A stretch of 64,000 bases of DNA from Dyella psychrodurans. GTDB lineage: Bacteria > Pseudomonadota > Gammaproteobacteria > Xanthomonadales > Rhodanobacteraceae. The position numbers and the translations under genes are program-made. The notes under the pieces were generated by a model, which was not told the DNA's origin, searched no databases, and saw only the letters and a list, made by a program, of their open reading frames with translations. Positions 43,921-54,374 of the stretch are shown piece after piece. Positions within the stretch are counted from its first letter, which is position 1; every line of letters begins with the position of its first letter. The DNA is taken from contig NZ_QRBF01000008.1 in assembly GCF_003363265.1 (NCBI RefSeq), positions 128,024-192,023 on the forward strand. Reading direction: 5' to 3'.

Positions 43921-46900
43921 ATGCCATTACGCCGCCTCGCCCTGTTTGCGCTGGGCATATCCACCGCTTTGGCCGCGCATGCGACAGTCGATCCATCGCT
44001 GTATCAGGATCTGCACTGGCGCCTCATCGGCCCCTTTCGCGGCGGGCGCGTACTCGCCGTCACCGGCGTTCCCGGCGACGATCGGCATTTCTACTTCGGC
44101 GCGGTCGACGGTGGCGTATGGAAGACCAACGACGCCGGACGCACCTGGCAACCGATCTTCGATGATCAACGCGTGGGATCGATCGGCGCCATCGCAGTAG
44201 CGCCTTCGCGACCGGATACTGTCTATGTGGGCAGCGGCGAAGCCGACATGCGTTCGGACATTGCGCACGGCAACGGCATGTACAAATCCACCGATGCCGG
44301 CAAGACGTGGCGCAAGATCGGTCTGGACGACACGCGCCAGATCGGCCGCGTGCTGGTCGACCCGCGCAATCCCGATGTCGTATTCGTGGCAGCGCTTGGC
44401 CATGCCTATGGTCCGAACGCAGACCGTGGCGTGTTCCGCTCCACCGATGGCGGCGAACACTGGACCAAGGTGCTGTTCAAGGACAACGACACCGGCGCCA
44501 TCGACCTGACCTTCAAGCCGGGCGATCCGAACACCCTCTACGCGGCACTCTGGCAAACGCGCCGACCGCCGTGGAGCGTGTATCCGCCTTCAAATGGCCC
44601 CGGCAGCGGACTGTATGTCTCGCACGATGGCGGTTCGCACTGGACACAGATCCAGGGCAACGGCTTCGCTGCCCATCCTGGCCGCATCGGCCTGGCTGCC
44701 GCACCGAGCATGCCCAATCGCCTGTACGCACTGGTCGACGCACCCGATGGCGAAGGCGGTCTTTATCGTTCCGACGATGGCGGCGTGCACTGGACGCACC
44801 TCACCGACGACCAGCGCATCTGGCAACGCGGCTGGTACTTCAATCGCCTGACGGTCGATCCGAAAAACGCCGATCGCGTGTATGTGATGAACACGATCGT
44901 GTTGCGCTCGGACGATGGCGGCAAGCAGTTCATCGCCTTGAAGGGCGATCCCACCGGCGACGATTTCCACGAAATGTGGATCGACCCGACCAATCCGAAC
45001 CGCCAGATACTCGGCGTCGACCAGGGCACGCTGATCACGCTCAACGGCGGCGCTACTTGGAGCAGCTGGTACAACCAGCCCACGGCGCAGATTTATCACG
45101 TCAGCACCGACAACCGCTTTCCGTACTGGGTGTATGGCGCGCAGCAGGATTCCGGTGCCGTGGCGCTGCCCAGCCGCACGGGTTCGCGCGATGGCGTCAC
45201 CATGGAGCAGTTCCACGAAATCACGCCCGGCGGTGAGAGCGACATGATCGCGCCCGATCCGGACGACCATGACATGGTGTACGGCGGCCGCGTCGACAAA
45301 CTCGATATGCGCACCGAACAGGTACGCAATGTCGACCCCACACTGGCCTACCCCGCCGCGCACTATCGCGCTGCGTGGACGCTGCCGCTCACGTTTTCCA
45401 AGCGCGATCACAAAGTGCTGTACTTCGCCAACCAGCGCCTGTTCCGCACGAACGACGGTGGCGATCACTGGGCGCCGATCAGCCCGGACCTGACCCGCGA
45501 AGATGCCGGCGTGCCGACCAATCTCGATGCACCCACCGCGGCAGACGACGATCACGTCGACAAGCGCCGTGGCGTGATCTACACCATCGCGCCGTCGCCA
45601 CTCAGCGCAAAGTCGCTGTGGGTCGGCACCGACGACGGCCTGGTATGGCGCACCGATGACGAAGGCGCGCACTGGGCCCAGGTGACGCCTGCAGCGCTGA
45701 CGCCGTGGTCGAAAGTCGGCGGCATCGAACCCTCGCATTTCAGCGCGGACGTCGCCTATCTTGCGATCGATCGTCATCGCCTCGACGACGACGCACCCTA
45801 CATCTACCGCACCACCGATGGCGGCAAGAGCTGGACGCGCATCGACAGCGGCATACCGTCCGACAGCTTCGTCAACGTCGTGCGCGAAGATCCCGTGCGC
45901 AAGGGCTTGCTCTACGCCGGCACCGAGAAAGGCATGTATGTGTCCTTCGACGACGGCGAGCATTGGCAATCGCTGGAACAGAACCTGCCTTCGACGTCGG
46001 TGCGCGACATCGACGTGCACCAGGACGACCTGGTGATCGCCACCCACGGCCGCGGCTTCTGGATCATGGATGACGTGACGGCGCTGCGTCAGATGGACGA
46101 CGCAGCTCTCGACACGACCACCCTGTTCAAGCCGGCCGATGCGATCCGCATACGCTCGGCGATGTTTACGGGCACGCCGTTACCGAAGGACGAACCGATG
46201 GCCGCCAATCCGCCGGATGGCGCGATCATCGACTATTCGCTGCCCAAGCAGGTCAAAGGCCCGGTGACGCTTACCATCCTCGATGCGCAGAACAACAAGG
46301 TGCGCAGCTTCAGCAGCGACGACAAGCCGCCGATGCTGGATCCCGCCAAACTCGAAATTGCGCCCGAATGGGTTTTCATCCCCACGCCGCTCTCTATCAA
46401 GTCCGGCATGCATCGCTTCGTGTGGAACCTCCACTATCCCGCGATGAGCGAAGCCAAGCCCGGCAAGCGCGCGAAAGATGGCGTGTGGGCACCGCCTGGA
46501 CAGTACACGGTGGAGCTCACGGTCAACGGGCGCAACTATCGCCAACCGCTGGTCGTGAAACCGGATCCTCGCGTGAATGTTTCGCAGGAGGCACTGCTGC
46601 GTCAGTTCGCACTCGCGCGCAAAGTGGAGGCAGCATCTGCCGAGGCAGCGACGGCCACCGGTGAGGCGAGTCGTCTACTTAAAGCGCTGGACGCGCAGCA
46701 AGCCCACGCAAGCGGTGCGCTGCATGACCAGATCGCCGCCCTGATGTCGCAGACGACCGACATTTCCGGCGTGGAGGCGCATCCCGATCCACGCAACACC
46801 ATCGGCGCACCACCGCGCCGCACGGACAGCCTGCGTGCGTTGTCGATGAACCTGGAAAAGCTTGAGAGCGCCGTCGATGGTGCGGATGCCGACCCGAGCG

Positions 46901-47040
46901 CGGATGCGCAGACTTCTTATGACACGCTGACACACACGCTCGCGGCCACGCTCCGCGAGTGGGAGCAGCTGAAGCAAAAGGATCTGTCCGCTCTGAACGA
47001 CAAGCTGAAGGCGGCAGGCGACAAACCCATCAAACTCTGA
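43921..47040 (+). CDS. Large secreted Asp-box protein, paralogue of 38235-41462
   Basis: 1039-aa exported protein with a signal peptide (LALFALGISTALAAHA, cleavage near residue 20) and many Asp-box blades (WKTNDAGRTW, KSTDAGKTWRK, RSTDGGEHW, SHDGGSHW, RSDDGGVHW, LNGGATWSSW, RTTDGGKSWTR). The order of blades and the C-terminal region (HRFVWNLHYP, PGQYTVELTVNGRNYRQPLVV) match the protein at 38235-41462, so the two are paralogues. The ATG at 43921 has AGGGGA about nine bases upstream; the frame is open earlier to 43795. It is divergent from the TonB receptor. Confidence 0.87.
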   Translation: MPLRRLALFALGISTALAAHATVDPSLYQDLHWRLIGPFRGGRVLAVTGVPGDDRHFYFGAVDGGVWKTNDAGRTWQPIFDDQRVGSIGAIAVAPSRPDTVYVGSGEADMRSDIAHGNGMYKSTDAGKTWRKIGLDDTRQIGRVLVDPRNPDVVFVAALGHAYGPNADRGVFRSTDGGEHWTKVLFKDNDTGAIDLTFKPGDPNTLYAALWQTRRPPWSVYPPSNGPGSGLYVSHDGGSHWTQIQGNGFAAHPGRIGLAAAPSMPNRLYALVDAPDGEGGLYRSDDGGVHWTHLTDDQRIWQRGWYFNRLTVDPKNADRVYVMNTIVLRSDDGGKQFIALKGDPTGDDFHEMWIDPTNPNRQILGVDQGTLITLNGGATWSSWYNQPTAQIYHVSTDNRFPYWVYGAQQDSGAVALPSRTGSRDGVTMEQFHEITPGGESDMIAPDPDDHDMVYGGRVDKLDMRTEQVRNVDPTLAYPAAHYRAAWTLPLTFSKRDHKVLYFANQRLFRTNDGGDHWAPISPDLTREDAGVPTNLDAPTAADDDHVDKRRGVIYTIAPSPLSAKSLWVGTDDGLVWRTDDEGAHWAQVTPAALTPWSKVGGIEPSHFSADVAYLAIDRHRLDDDAPYIYRTTDGGKSWTRIDSGIPSDSFVNVVREDPVRKGLLYAGTEKGMYVSFDDGEHWQSLEQNLPSTSVRDIDVHQDDLVIATHGRGFWIMDDVTALRQMDDAALDTTTLFKPADAIRIRSAMFTGTPLPKDEPMAANPPDGAIIDYSLPKQVKGPVTLTILDAQNNKVRSFSSDDKPPMLDPAKLEIAPEWVFIPTPLSIKSGMHRFVWNLHYPAMSEAKPGKRAKDGVWAPPGQYTVELTVNGRNYRQPLVVKPDPRVNVSQEALLRQFALARKVEAASAEAATATGEASRLLKALDAQQAHASGALHDQIAALMSQTTDISGVEAHPDPRNTIGAPPRRTDSLRALSMNLEKLESAVDGADADPSADAQTSYDTLTHTLAATLREWEQLKQKDLSALNDKLKAAGDKPIKL

Positions 47041-47054
47041 CGCGCCGGATTACT

Positions 47055-47077
47055 CCCTCTCTCCTTCGGGGAGAGGG
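47055..47077. repeat. REP-like hairpin between convergent genes
   Basis: CCCTCTCTCCTTCGGGGAGAGGG is a hairpin of the same class as the elements at 34131-34267. It lies between the stop of the Asp-box gene (47040) and the stop of the next minus-strand gene (47090), where it could act as a two-way terminator. Confidence 0.6.
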
Positions 47078-47089
47078 AAAAGCGGACGC

Positions 47090-48019
47090 TCAACGCGCCG
47101 CCAGGCGTGCCTGCACTTCGGCATAGATCCGTGCGCGCTTGGCTGAGAACCAGCCCATCACGCCCGTGACCGGAACGGGCAACAGCGCCAGCATCCGCGA
47201 TGCATGGGCGACACGTTGCAGATGAGCGCTATGGAAATCCGAAAACGCCCTGGCAAGTTCCGGGGTCTGGAACGGCGTGTCCACGTATTCGTCCATCAGC
47301 GCGCCGAGTATGGCCGCTGCGCGGCGCGCAATCTCCACGTTGGCGCGCGCCACGTTCGAATCGCCATGCGGAACGTCGTAGGCCGCTTCGATCGCCTTGA
47401 CCAGCTGCCTGAATTCGGTGGCATGCAGAGGACGGCAATAGATGGGCGCTTTCGCGCGTGCCAACAGCCATGTCTGATCCTCGCGCGCGAGAGCGCCGGA
47501 GTTGTTGGTCGCGACGTCGAGTGCCTCGTTGTAACTGTAGGCGTACTCGCCCATCAGTTCGATGGCCAGCTCCTCGCGCACCATCGGCACATGGCGCCGC
47601 ATGCCATCGCGTCCGAACCAGCGTATGTATTCGGGCGTGACGTCGTAGAAACTGCCGCGCGGCGGCCGCACGAAGAGGCGATCTTCGGCATCCCCCGTCA
47701 GCGTGGGATTCAACGCTCTCATGCCGGAAGCGCGAGCGGCGAGCGCGCGGTCGAGCAGCACCTCGGCCGTGACCAGTTCGTGATGGTATTCGCCGAACAA
47801 GCTATCGTCGTCGACGTGCGCGAAATACACAAAGCGGATATGCCGGATCGCACGCGCAGCGCGTCGCGCCCGTTTTGCGGGATCGTTGAAACGACGCTTC
47901 CAGGCGCGCAAGCGGCCGCTCGCATTGGATGCGACCGCGACCGACGACGCAGCCGGCACGCCATGCGCCGACGGTAGATTGCTAAGCAATTCGCCTACCT
48001 CGCGATCAGACACACTCAT
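47090..48019 (-). CDS. Hypothetical protein, unrecognised family
   Basis: I do not recognise this 309-aa protein. It is soluble-looking, rich in Ala and Arg, with conserved-looking blocks AIRHIRFVYFAHVDDDSLFGEYHHELVTAEVLL (split here only as description) and YDVTPEYIRWFGRDGMRRH. A hydrophobic stretch (LLPVPVTGVMGWF) near the C-terminus could be membrane-associated. I set the start at the ATG at 48019; the frame stays open to an ATG at 48364, but that extension is Cys-rich, of unusual composition and without a clear ribosome-binding site. A TATAAT box on the minus strand at 48515-48520 could drive it, giving a long leader. Confidence 0.65.
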   Translation of the reverse strand: MSVSDREVGELLSNLPSAHGVPAASSVAVASNASGRLRAWKRRFNDPAKRARRAARAIRHIRFVYFAHVDDDSLFGEYHHELVTAEVLLDRALAARASGMRALNPTLTGDAEDRLFVRPPRGSFYDVTPEYIRWFGRDGMRRHVPMVREELAIELMGEYAYSYNEALDVATNNSGALAREDQTWLLARAKAPIYCRPLHATEFRQLVKAIEAAYDVPHGDSNVARANVEIARRAAAILGALMDEYVDTPFQTPELARAFSDFHSAHLQRVAHASRMLALLPVPVTGVMGWFSAKRARIYAEVQARLAAR

Positions 48020-48612
48020 ACTCGTGGCATCACATGGCTGGTCGTCATTGCACGACCGTTCAAACATCTCCGATTCGCACACACCGACACCCTCACACTG
48101 CAAGCGCGCGCAGCAATATCCATCGCCTACGCAACGCGTTGAAGAATCGCCTATCGATTCCATGGCACAGAGAGCGCCTCGGCAGCGCGGTGATACTGTT
48201 CGGCCTGCAGGGCCGCACGCATCCGTGCGCATGGAGCACATGCTCCACCGCGTCGCGGGTAACGTCGCGAATACATTCGCTGTGAATGGACGCCGTGAAG
48301 CACTGGCGTCCTCAAACTCCTTGCAACACGCCAGGAGCAGCTCGGACAAACCCGACGCGCACATGAACGTGCACGCGGCATCCGCGCATCAATCAAAAGC
48401 TGTCGTGAAGTCCGACACGAACGCCGAGGGGGAATCGCTTCGCGGGACTGCACACGCTCATATATCGAACCCGTCAACACGACGTGTCGTACATAAGCGC
48501 CCTGGGGAACGCCCATTATAGCGACTCATGTGCGGTAAACGTTAAATTCGTGACCTATGACACATGTTTTTTTGAACAGAGTGTCGCAGCCACCATGCCT
48601 GTGCGTATGGCT
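48020..48612. other. Long 5' region of the unknown gene, with a -10 box
   Basis: About 590 bases without a supported gene if the downstream protein begins at 48019. TATAAT is present on the minus strand (48515-48520), but no good -35 lies 17 bases upstream of it. Open frames here are Cys/Arg-rich and unconvincing. It may contain a leader RNA. Confidence 0.4.
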
Positions 48613-49032
48613 CTACCGGTCCGGCGGCCCCTTGAGCTCCACCATGTTGCCTTGCGGATCAAAGAGATAGATCGACGGGCCTTCACCCTTGGCGCCGTAA
48701 CGGCTGCCGACCTCACCGACATGAACGCCATGCGACTTCAAATGCGCCACGATGGCGGCCTCGTCATACCCATCCACGCTCAGGCACAGGTGATCCATGT
48801 TGTGCCCGCCGGTGCCGGGACCGGCGCCGCCGTGACGGCCGAGCTTGCCGTCGACGCTGACCAGGTCGATCAGCGACGCACCGGCGCGAAGCTGCACCAG
48901 GCCGATCTCATCCTGGCGTCGCTCCACGGTGCACCCCAGTACATTGCAATAAAAGGCTTGCATGAGGGGGACGTCGTAGGCGCGCAGCACCACGTGATCC
49001 AGCTGCTGAATGCGAAAGGGCGGCTTGTTCAT
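48613..49032 (-). CDS. VOC-family (glyoxalase/bleomycin-resistance fold) protein
   Basis: 139-aa protein with two paired beta-alpha-beta modules. The first is IQQLDHVVLRAYDVPLMQAFYCNVLGC, with His13 as probable metal ligand. The second is NMDHLCLSVDGYDEAAIVAHLKSHGV, with the C-terminal EL (NMVELKGP) giving the last ligand. The substrate is unknown; members include isomerases, dioxygenases and resistance proteins. It is divergent from the gcvP leader. Confidence 0.85.
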   Translation of the reverse strand: MNKPPFRIQQLDHVVLRAYDVPLMQAFYCNVLGCTVERRQDEIGLVQLRAGASLIDLVSVDGKLGRHGGAGPGTGGHNMDHLCLSVDGYDEAAIVAHLKSHGVHVGEVGSRYGAKGEGPSIYLFDPQGNMVELKGPPDR

Positions 49033-49176
49033 GACGCATCGCTTTTCTCGCCCGTCACCCGCTGGCTTCGCGTCGTAACGCGCTACGGCACAGGCCGGGA
49101 ATGACGGGGTATTTTGGGGAGGCCGAGGCTACTCCGATCAAGCTGAATGCGGCAGTGCGCACAGCCCCGTACGAGG

Positions 49177-49182
49177 TATAAT
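49177..49182 (+). promoter_or_regulatory. Probable -10 box of the glycine riboswitch/gcvP transcript
   Basis: TATAAT lies about 19 bases before the first aptamer, so transcription would begin near 49189. No good -35 is visible 17 bases upstream, so expression may need an activator. Confidence 0.6.
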
Positions 49183-49195
49183 TGCGGCCTTGATG

Positions 49196-49372
49196 TACAT
49201 GGTGGGAGAAGCGGGTCCACACCCGCTGCCGAAGGCGCAACGCCCGTAATCGCTCAGGCTCCATACCGCCATATACCCAAGACTCTGGAGAGACCGGTTG
49301 AATCCGGCGCCGAAGGGGCACGAAGCGCAGATCTTCCCGCTTCCAAACTCTCAGGCAAAAGGACAGAGGGGC
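49196..49372 (+). ncRNA. Tandem glycine riboswitch
   Basis: Two aptamers lie in a row. The first begins GGTGGGAGAAGCGGG (49201) and includes GCCGAAGGCGCAA and CTCAGGCTCCATACCGCC. The second begins CTCTGGAGAGACCGG (about 49283) and includes GCCGAAGGGGCACGAAG and CTCAGGCAAAAGGACAGAGGGG (49351-49371). The arrangement and conserved GCCGAAGG and CTCAGGCAAAAGGAC cores are those of the gcvT-type glycine riboswitch. It probably turns on gcvP when glycine is abundant. Confidence 0.93.
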
Positions 49373-49416
49373 GCCCCGCGTGCGGCCTGCACGCTTTTCT
49401 TCGGACGCCCTTTGCC

Positions 49417-52287
49417 ATGAGTCAGAAAACCTCTCCTTCGCTGCGCGAACTCGAACACCATCACGCCTTCATCGAGCGTCACATCGGCCCGAACGATGCC
49501 GAAATCGCGCAGATGCTGCATGTGATCGGGCACGATTCGCTCGAAGCGATGACCGATGCCATCGTGCCAGGCCAGATCAAGTCCAAGCAGCCGCTCGCGT
49601 TGCCGGCAAGCGTCACCGAAGAAGAAGCGCTGGCGAAGATTCGCGTCATCGCGCGCAAGAACAAGGTGCTCAAGAATTTCATCGGCCAGGGTTACTACGG
49701 CACGCTCACGCCCAACGTCATCCTGCGCAATATTCTTGAGAACCCCGCGTGGTACACGGCGTACACGCCGTACCAGGCGGAAATTTCGCAAGGCCGCATG
49801 GAAGCGCTGATCAACTTCCAGACCATGGTGGCCGACCTCACCGGCATGGACATCTCCAATGCCTCGCTGCTGGACGAAGCCACGGCCGCCGGCGAAGCGA
49901 TGACGCTGGCCAAGCGCTCGGCCAAGTCGAAGTCCAACGTGTTCTTTGTCGCGAATGACGTGCATCCGCAGACGCTGGAAGTGCTGCACACGCGCGCCGA
50001 CGGTGTCGGCATCGAACTGCACATCGGCAATCCCTCGGAAGCGTCCAGCGTGGATTGCTTTGGCGTGCTGCTGCAGTACCCGAATACCTACGGCCAGATT
50101 CATGACTACCACGCATTAGCCGACGCCGTGCATGCGCGCGGCGGTATCGTCGCCGTGGCGACCGACCTGCTTGCGCTGACGGTGATCGCCTCGCCGGGTT
50201 CGTGGGGCGCCGACATCGTGATCGGCAACAGCCAGCGCTTCGGCGTGCCGTTCGGCTTCGGCGGCCCGCACGCCGCCTACCTCGCCTGCCGCGATGCGTA
50301 CAAGCGCTCGATGCCGGGCCGCCTGATCGGCGTGTCCATCGATGCGGAAGGCAAGCCCGCCTATCGTTTGACGCTGCAGACGCGCGAACAGCACATCCGC
50401 CGCGAGAAGGCGACATCCAACATCTGCACCGCGCAGGTGCTCCTGGCCGTGATGGCGAGCATGTATGCCGTGTACCACGGTCCGGAAGGCTTGCAGCGCA
50501 TTGCGCGCCGCACGCATCGCCTCACGGCGATCCTTGCCGCTGCACTGCGCAGTGCGGGCATGACGGTGGACGGCGATTTCTTCGACACCTTGCATGTCAC
50601 CAACGTCGACGCCGACGCGATCCATGCCAAGGCCGTGAGCAAGGGCATCAACCTGCGCCAGATCCATGGCCAGAGCGTGGGCATCAGCCTGGACGAAACC
50701 ACCACGCGCGCCGACGTGCAGGCGTTGGCCGACCTGTTCGGCGCCGACCTCGGCGACATCGACGAACTGGACAGCCATACACCGGACGCCCTGCCCGCCG
50801 CACTCGTGCGCAAGGACGCCTTCCTGCAGCATCCAGTGTTCAACACGCATCACAGCGAACACGAGCTGCTGCGCTACATGCGCTCGCTGGCCGACAAGGA
50901 TCTGGCGATGGATCGCACCATGATTCCGCTGGGCAGCTGCACCATGAAGCTCAACGCCACCGCGGAAATGATTCCGGTGACGTGGCCGGAATTCGGCGGC
51001 ATCCATCCGCTCGCGCCGGCCGACCAGACGCAAGGCTACAAGCAGCTGATCGACGAACTCGAAGCGATGCTGGTGGAGTGCACCGGCTATGACTCCGTCA
51101 GCCTGCAGCCGAACTCCGGCGCGCAGGGCGAATACGCCGGCCTGCTCGCCATTCGCGAGTATCACCGCTCGCGCGGCGAAGGGCAGCGCGACATCTGCCT
51201 GATTCCCGAATCCGCGCACGGCACCAATCCGGCGTCCGCGCAGATGTGCGGCATGACGGTGGTGGTCACCAAGTGCGACAGCAACGGCAACGTCGACATC
51301 GAAGACATCCGCGCCAAGGCCGAGAAGTATTCCGATCGCCTCGCCGCGCTGATGATCACCTACCCCTCCACGCACGGCGTGTTCGAGGAAGACGTGGTGC
51401 GCATCTGTGAGATCGTGCATCAGCACGGCGGCCAGGTGTACACCGACGGCGCCAACATGAATGCGCTGGTCGGCCTCGCCAAGCCCGGCAAGTGGGGTTC
51501 GGACGTCTCGCACCTCAACCTGCACAAGACCTTCTGCATTCCGCACGGCGGCGGCGGCCCGGGCGTGGGTCCGTGCGCGGTGAAGTCGCACCTCGCGCCG
51601 TTCCTGCCGCGCACGCTCGGCGGCGAAGGCAAGGTCGGCATGGTGAGCGCCGCCAGCTTCGGCAGTGCCAGCATCCTGCCGATCTCGTGGATGTACATCA
51701 CGCTGATGGGTCAGCAAGGCCTGCGCAAAGCGACGCAGGTCGCCTTGCTCAACGCCAACTACATCGCCAAGCGCCTGGCGTCGCATTACGAAACGCTCTA
51801 CACCGGCCGCAACGGGCTGGTCGCGCACGAGTGCATCCTCGACCTGCGCCCGCTCAAGGACAGCACCGGCATCAGCGCCGAAGACGTCGCCAAGCGCCTC
51901 ATCGACTTCGGCTTCCACGCGCCGACGCTCAGCTTCCCGGTAGCCGGCACGCTGATGGTCGAGCCGACCGAAAGCGAATCGATGCACGAACTGGATCGCT
52001 TCATCGACGCGATGATCCAGATCCGCGACGAAATCCGCGCCATCGAAGACGGTCGCCTGGATCGCGAAGACAACCCGCTCAAGAACGCGCCGCACACCGC
52101 CACCATGGTGACTGGCACCGAGTGGACCCACGCCTATCCGCGCGAACTGGCTGCCTTCCCGCTGCCGAGCCTGAAGCTGCAGAAGTACTGGTCGCCCGTG
52201 GCGCGCGTGGACAATGTCTACGGCGACAAGAACGTGATGTGCGCGTGCATTCCGATCGATGCGTACAAGGAAGAAGCCGAGGCGTAA
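49417..52287 (+). CDS. gcvP: Glycine dehydrogenase (decarboxylating), P protein
   Basis: 956-aa pyridoxal-phosphate enzyme of the glycine cleavage system, in the single-chain form (both halves in one protein). The N-terminal half has [14 protein letters not shown] and [23 protein letters not shown]. The C-terminal half has the PLP lysine region [17 protein letters not shown]. The ATG at 49417 follows the tandem glycine riboswitch directly; the frame is open upstream through the RNA. gcvT and gcvH are not adjacent, so P protein is regulated on its own here. Confidence 0.96.
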   Translation: MSQKTSPSLRELEHHHAFIERHIGPNDAEIAQMLHVIGHDSLEAMTDAIVPGQIKSKQPLALPASVTEEEALAKIRVIARKNKVLKNFIGQGYYGTLTPNVILRNILENPAWYTAYTPYQAEISQGRMEALINFQTMVADLTGMDISNASLLDEATAAGEAMTLAKRSAKSKSNVFFVANDVHPQTLEVLHTRADGVGIELHIGNPSEASSVDCFGVLLQYPNTYGQIHDYHALADAVHARGGIVAVATDLLALTVIASPGSWGADIVIGNSQRFGVPFGFGGPHAAYLACRDAYKRSMPGRLIGVSIDAEGKPAYRLTLQTREQHIRREKATSNICTAQVLLAVMASMYAVYHGPEGLQRIARRTHRLTAILAAALRSAGMTVDGDFFDTLHVTNVDADAIHAKAVSKGINLRQIHGQSVGISLDETTTRADVQALADLFGADLGDIDELDSHTPDALPAALVRKDAFLQHPVFNTHHSEHELLRYMRSLADKDLAMDRTMIPLGSCTMKLNATAEMIPVTWPEFGGIHPLAPADQTQGYKQLIDELEAMLVECTGYDSVSLQPNSGAQGEYAGLLAIREYHRSRGEGQRDICLIPESAHGTNPASAQMCGMTVVVTKCDSNGNVDIEDIRAKAEKYSDRLAALMITYPSTHGVFEEDVVRICEIVHQHGGQVYTDGANMNALVGLAKPGKWGSDVSHLNLHKTFCIPHGGGGPGVGPCAVKSHLAPFLPRTLGGEGKVGMVSAASFGSASILPISWMYITLMGQQGLRKATQVALLNANYIAKRLASHYETLYTGRNGLVAHECILDLRPLKDSTGISAEDVAKRLIDFGFHAPTLSFPVAGTLMVEPTESESMHELDRFIDAMIQIRDEIRAIEDGRLDREDNPLKNAPHTATMVTGTEWTHAYPRELAAFPLPSLKLQKYWSPVARVDNVYGDKNVMCACIPIDAYKEEAEA

Positions 52288-52302
52288 GCCTCTCGGCAGG
52301 AC

Positions 52303-52337
52303 AAAAAAAGACCCCGCTTACAGCGGGGTCTTTTTTT
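52303..52337. terminator. Bidirectional rho-independent terminator after gcvP
   Basis: AAAAAAAGACCCCGCT (52303-52318) and AGCGGGGTCTTTTTTT (52322-52337) pair around a TAC loop. T-runs exist on both strands, serving gcvP (plus) and the convergent M48 protease gene (minus). Confidence 0.93.
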
Positions 52338-52346
52338 GCCTCGTGC

Positions 52347-54332
52347 CTAAGCCGCCAAAGGCATCTGCGGCAGCGGGCAATGCAAACTGGCGCACACCAC
52401 GCGCAACAGCTCTTTCTCGGTGGCCGTCACCACGCCATCCGCCTGAATCGCGCTCCGCAGGCTTTGGATCACGATCTCCTTGGCCACCGGCAGCAGACCG
52501 TCAAGATCATCCAGCGCCCGGTCCAGGCTTGACTGCCACTCCATCGGCAGCGTCTGCCACTGGAGGGCTTCTCCCGGAAAGGCCTGACTCATTGCCGCCA
52601 GCCATGCGCGTCGCGCCGATGCATCGTCACTGCTGCCGTATACCGCTACCACGGCGCAGACCAGAGACAGGCTGTCTCGGCACGTCGGCAGCTTTTTCTG
52701 GCCGTCGACAGGCGCCTTGCGAGGCTTGGCGGCCTCGCGCAGGTACATGCGCAACAGCCGCACGAGGCAATAGTCGTCGAGTTCGACCTGTGGATCGATG
52801 CCGACGATCGCGTCGAGCGTCTCGCTCAGGGTTCCCAGACGGGCTTGCGGCAATTGCTTCAACGCCGGAAACGACAAAGCGATAAGCGGCATGCGCTGAG
52901 CTGCCGTCAGCGTCATCTCATCCATAACGAGTTTGTTGGTGGCGGAGAGCACGTCATCGCCGAAGGCATTGGCGATAAACCGCTGTTGTCGCGGCCGCAG
53001 TTCCTCATGCTCCGACATGGCCAGCGCCAGCACCAGCGTGAGTGCGGTTTCAGGCTTTCGCGCTGCGGCGATCAAGCTCGGTGGCATGCTTTGCTTTACC
53101 GTTCGCGCTTGTTGAAAGCTTTCTGATGGTGGGTCATTCGCTGGCGCAGGTGGAGCATCCACCGTGCCTGCGGCAACGACAGCAGCCGCTGGCGCCACGG
53201 CTGTTGCCACGCCCGCGCCACCCGGCCATTCCAGTGGCGGCAATTCCTTCTTCTCTACTGTGGCATCGTCATCGGTTGCCGCGAACCCGTCGTCGCCGGC
53301 GAGGCCGTCATTTGTCATGGCCCGTTCCAGCGGCAACAACTGCTGCTCGCGGAACCACGGTTCCAGCGTTCGAATGCGCTGCATGAGCGGTGGATGCGTG
53401 GAGAACCACGAATTGAACGCATCCACGTCGCCAAACATCATGTGCGCGACTTCGTGCCGGTTGCCGACCTGCAGCAGCGATCCCTCGGGAACGACCGCAA
53501 TTTTTTTCAGCGCGCCGGCGATACCCGACGTCTGTCGCGTGAACTGCACGGCGGATGCATCGGCCAGCGATTCACGAGAACGCGCCACGGCCGCCTGAAT
53601 CAGGCGTCCGAAGAAATAACCGATCGATCCGATGACGATAAAACCCATGCCGAACATGTAGCCGATCACTTTGTTCTCGGCCTGGCGCTCGGAATCTTCA
53701 TAGCCGCCGTTACTCGTCCATGCGAATTGCCGCCCGATCACCGACAGCGCCATGATGCCGTACAGCAATCCCATCAGGCGAATGTTCAATCGCATGTCAC
53801 CATTGAGCACATGACTGAATTCGTGGGCAATCACGCCTTGCAGCTCATCGCGCGTGAGGTGGTCGAGACATCCTTGCGTGACGCAGATCGTTGCATCGGA
53901 CGCCGAATAGCCGGCTGCGAATGCATTGATGCCCGCCTCCTGCGGCATGACGTAGATATCCGGTACCGGCGTGCCCGACGCGATGGCCACTTCTTCGATC
54001 ACGTTACGCAATTGCCTGAGCTTCGGATCGGTGACGTCCGGTGGCACGGGAATGCCGTTTACGTCTTCGGCCACCGCCGAGCCACCCTCGGCAAGACTGT
54101 GAATGCGATAAAACGCGCACCCAAAAATCAATGCCAACACGCCAAGTGTCGTAAATGTGATCAGCCGGTGTTGGTACCCGGCGAGATCGGCCATCCTGAT
54201 CCAGGGATGGCCGAACACCGTGAACACCAAAAAATCCACCGCGACCACGATGGCGATGACAGCAAGGGCGAACAGCGCCACAAGTACACGTGTGCTGCTA
54301 CGCACCTGCGCCTGTCTGGCAAAGAAATCCAT
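52347..54332 (-). CDS. M48-family membrane metalloprotease with C-terminal TerB-like region
   Basis: 661-aa HtpX-like zinc protease. Two N-terminal helices (about residues 15-40 and 58-75) precede the catalytic domain with VIAHEFSHVLNGD (about 167-179). More helices follow. After a Pro/Ala-rich linker, the last 100 residues (SAIQADGVVTATEKELLRVVCASL) look like a TerB-type helical domain. It probably takes part in inner-membrane protein quality control. It is encoded 42 bases downstream of lemA on the same strand, a frequent pairing. The C-terminal extension is uncommon for short HtpX. Confidence 0.87.
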   Translation of the reverse strand: MDFFARQAQVRSSTRVLVALFALAVIAIVVAVDFLVFTVFGHPWIRMADLAGYQHRLITFTTLGVLALIFGCAFYRIHSLAEGGSAVAEDVNGIPVPPDVTDPKLRQLRNVIEEVAIASGTPVPDIYVMPQEAGINAFAAGYSASDATICVTQGCLDHLTRDELQGVIAHEFSHVLNGDMRLNIRLMGLLYGIMALSVIGRQFAWTSNGGYEDSERQAENKVIGYMFGMGFIVIGSIGYFFGRLIQAAVARSRESLADASAVQFTRQTSGIAGALKKIAVVPEGSLLQVGNRHEVAHMMFGDVDAFNSWFSTHPPLMQRIRTLEPWFREQQLLPLERAMTNDGLAGDDGFAATDDDATVEKKELPPLEWPGGAGVATAVAPAAAVVAAGTVDAPPAPANDPPSESFQQARTVKQSMPPSLIAAARKPETALTLVLALAMSEHEELRPRQQRFIANAFGDDVLSATNKLVMDEMTLTAAQRMPLIALSFPALKQLPQARLGTLSETLDAIVGIDPQVELDDYCLVRLLRMYLREAAKPRKAPVDGQKKLPTCRDSLSLVCAVVAVYGSSDDASARRAWLAAMSQAFPGEALQWQTLPMEWQSSLDRALDDLDGLLPVAKEIVIQSLRSAIQADGVVTATEKELLRVVCASLHCPLPQMPLAA

Positions 54333-54374
54333 GGCGTCTTCCCCCAGCGAATCGACGCGATCCGACGTTTCCCG

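Noticed and set aside
38235-47040. Possible recent tandem duplication of the two Asp-box genes
   Set aside because: The proteins share layout but differ at many positions and in orientation, so the duplication is old; there is no near-identical DNA repeat.
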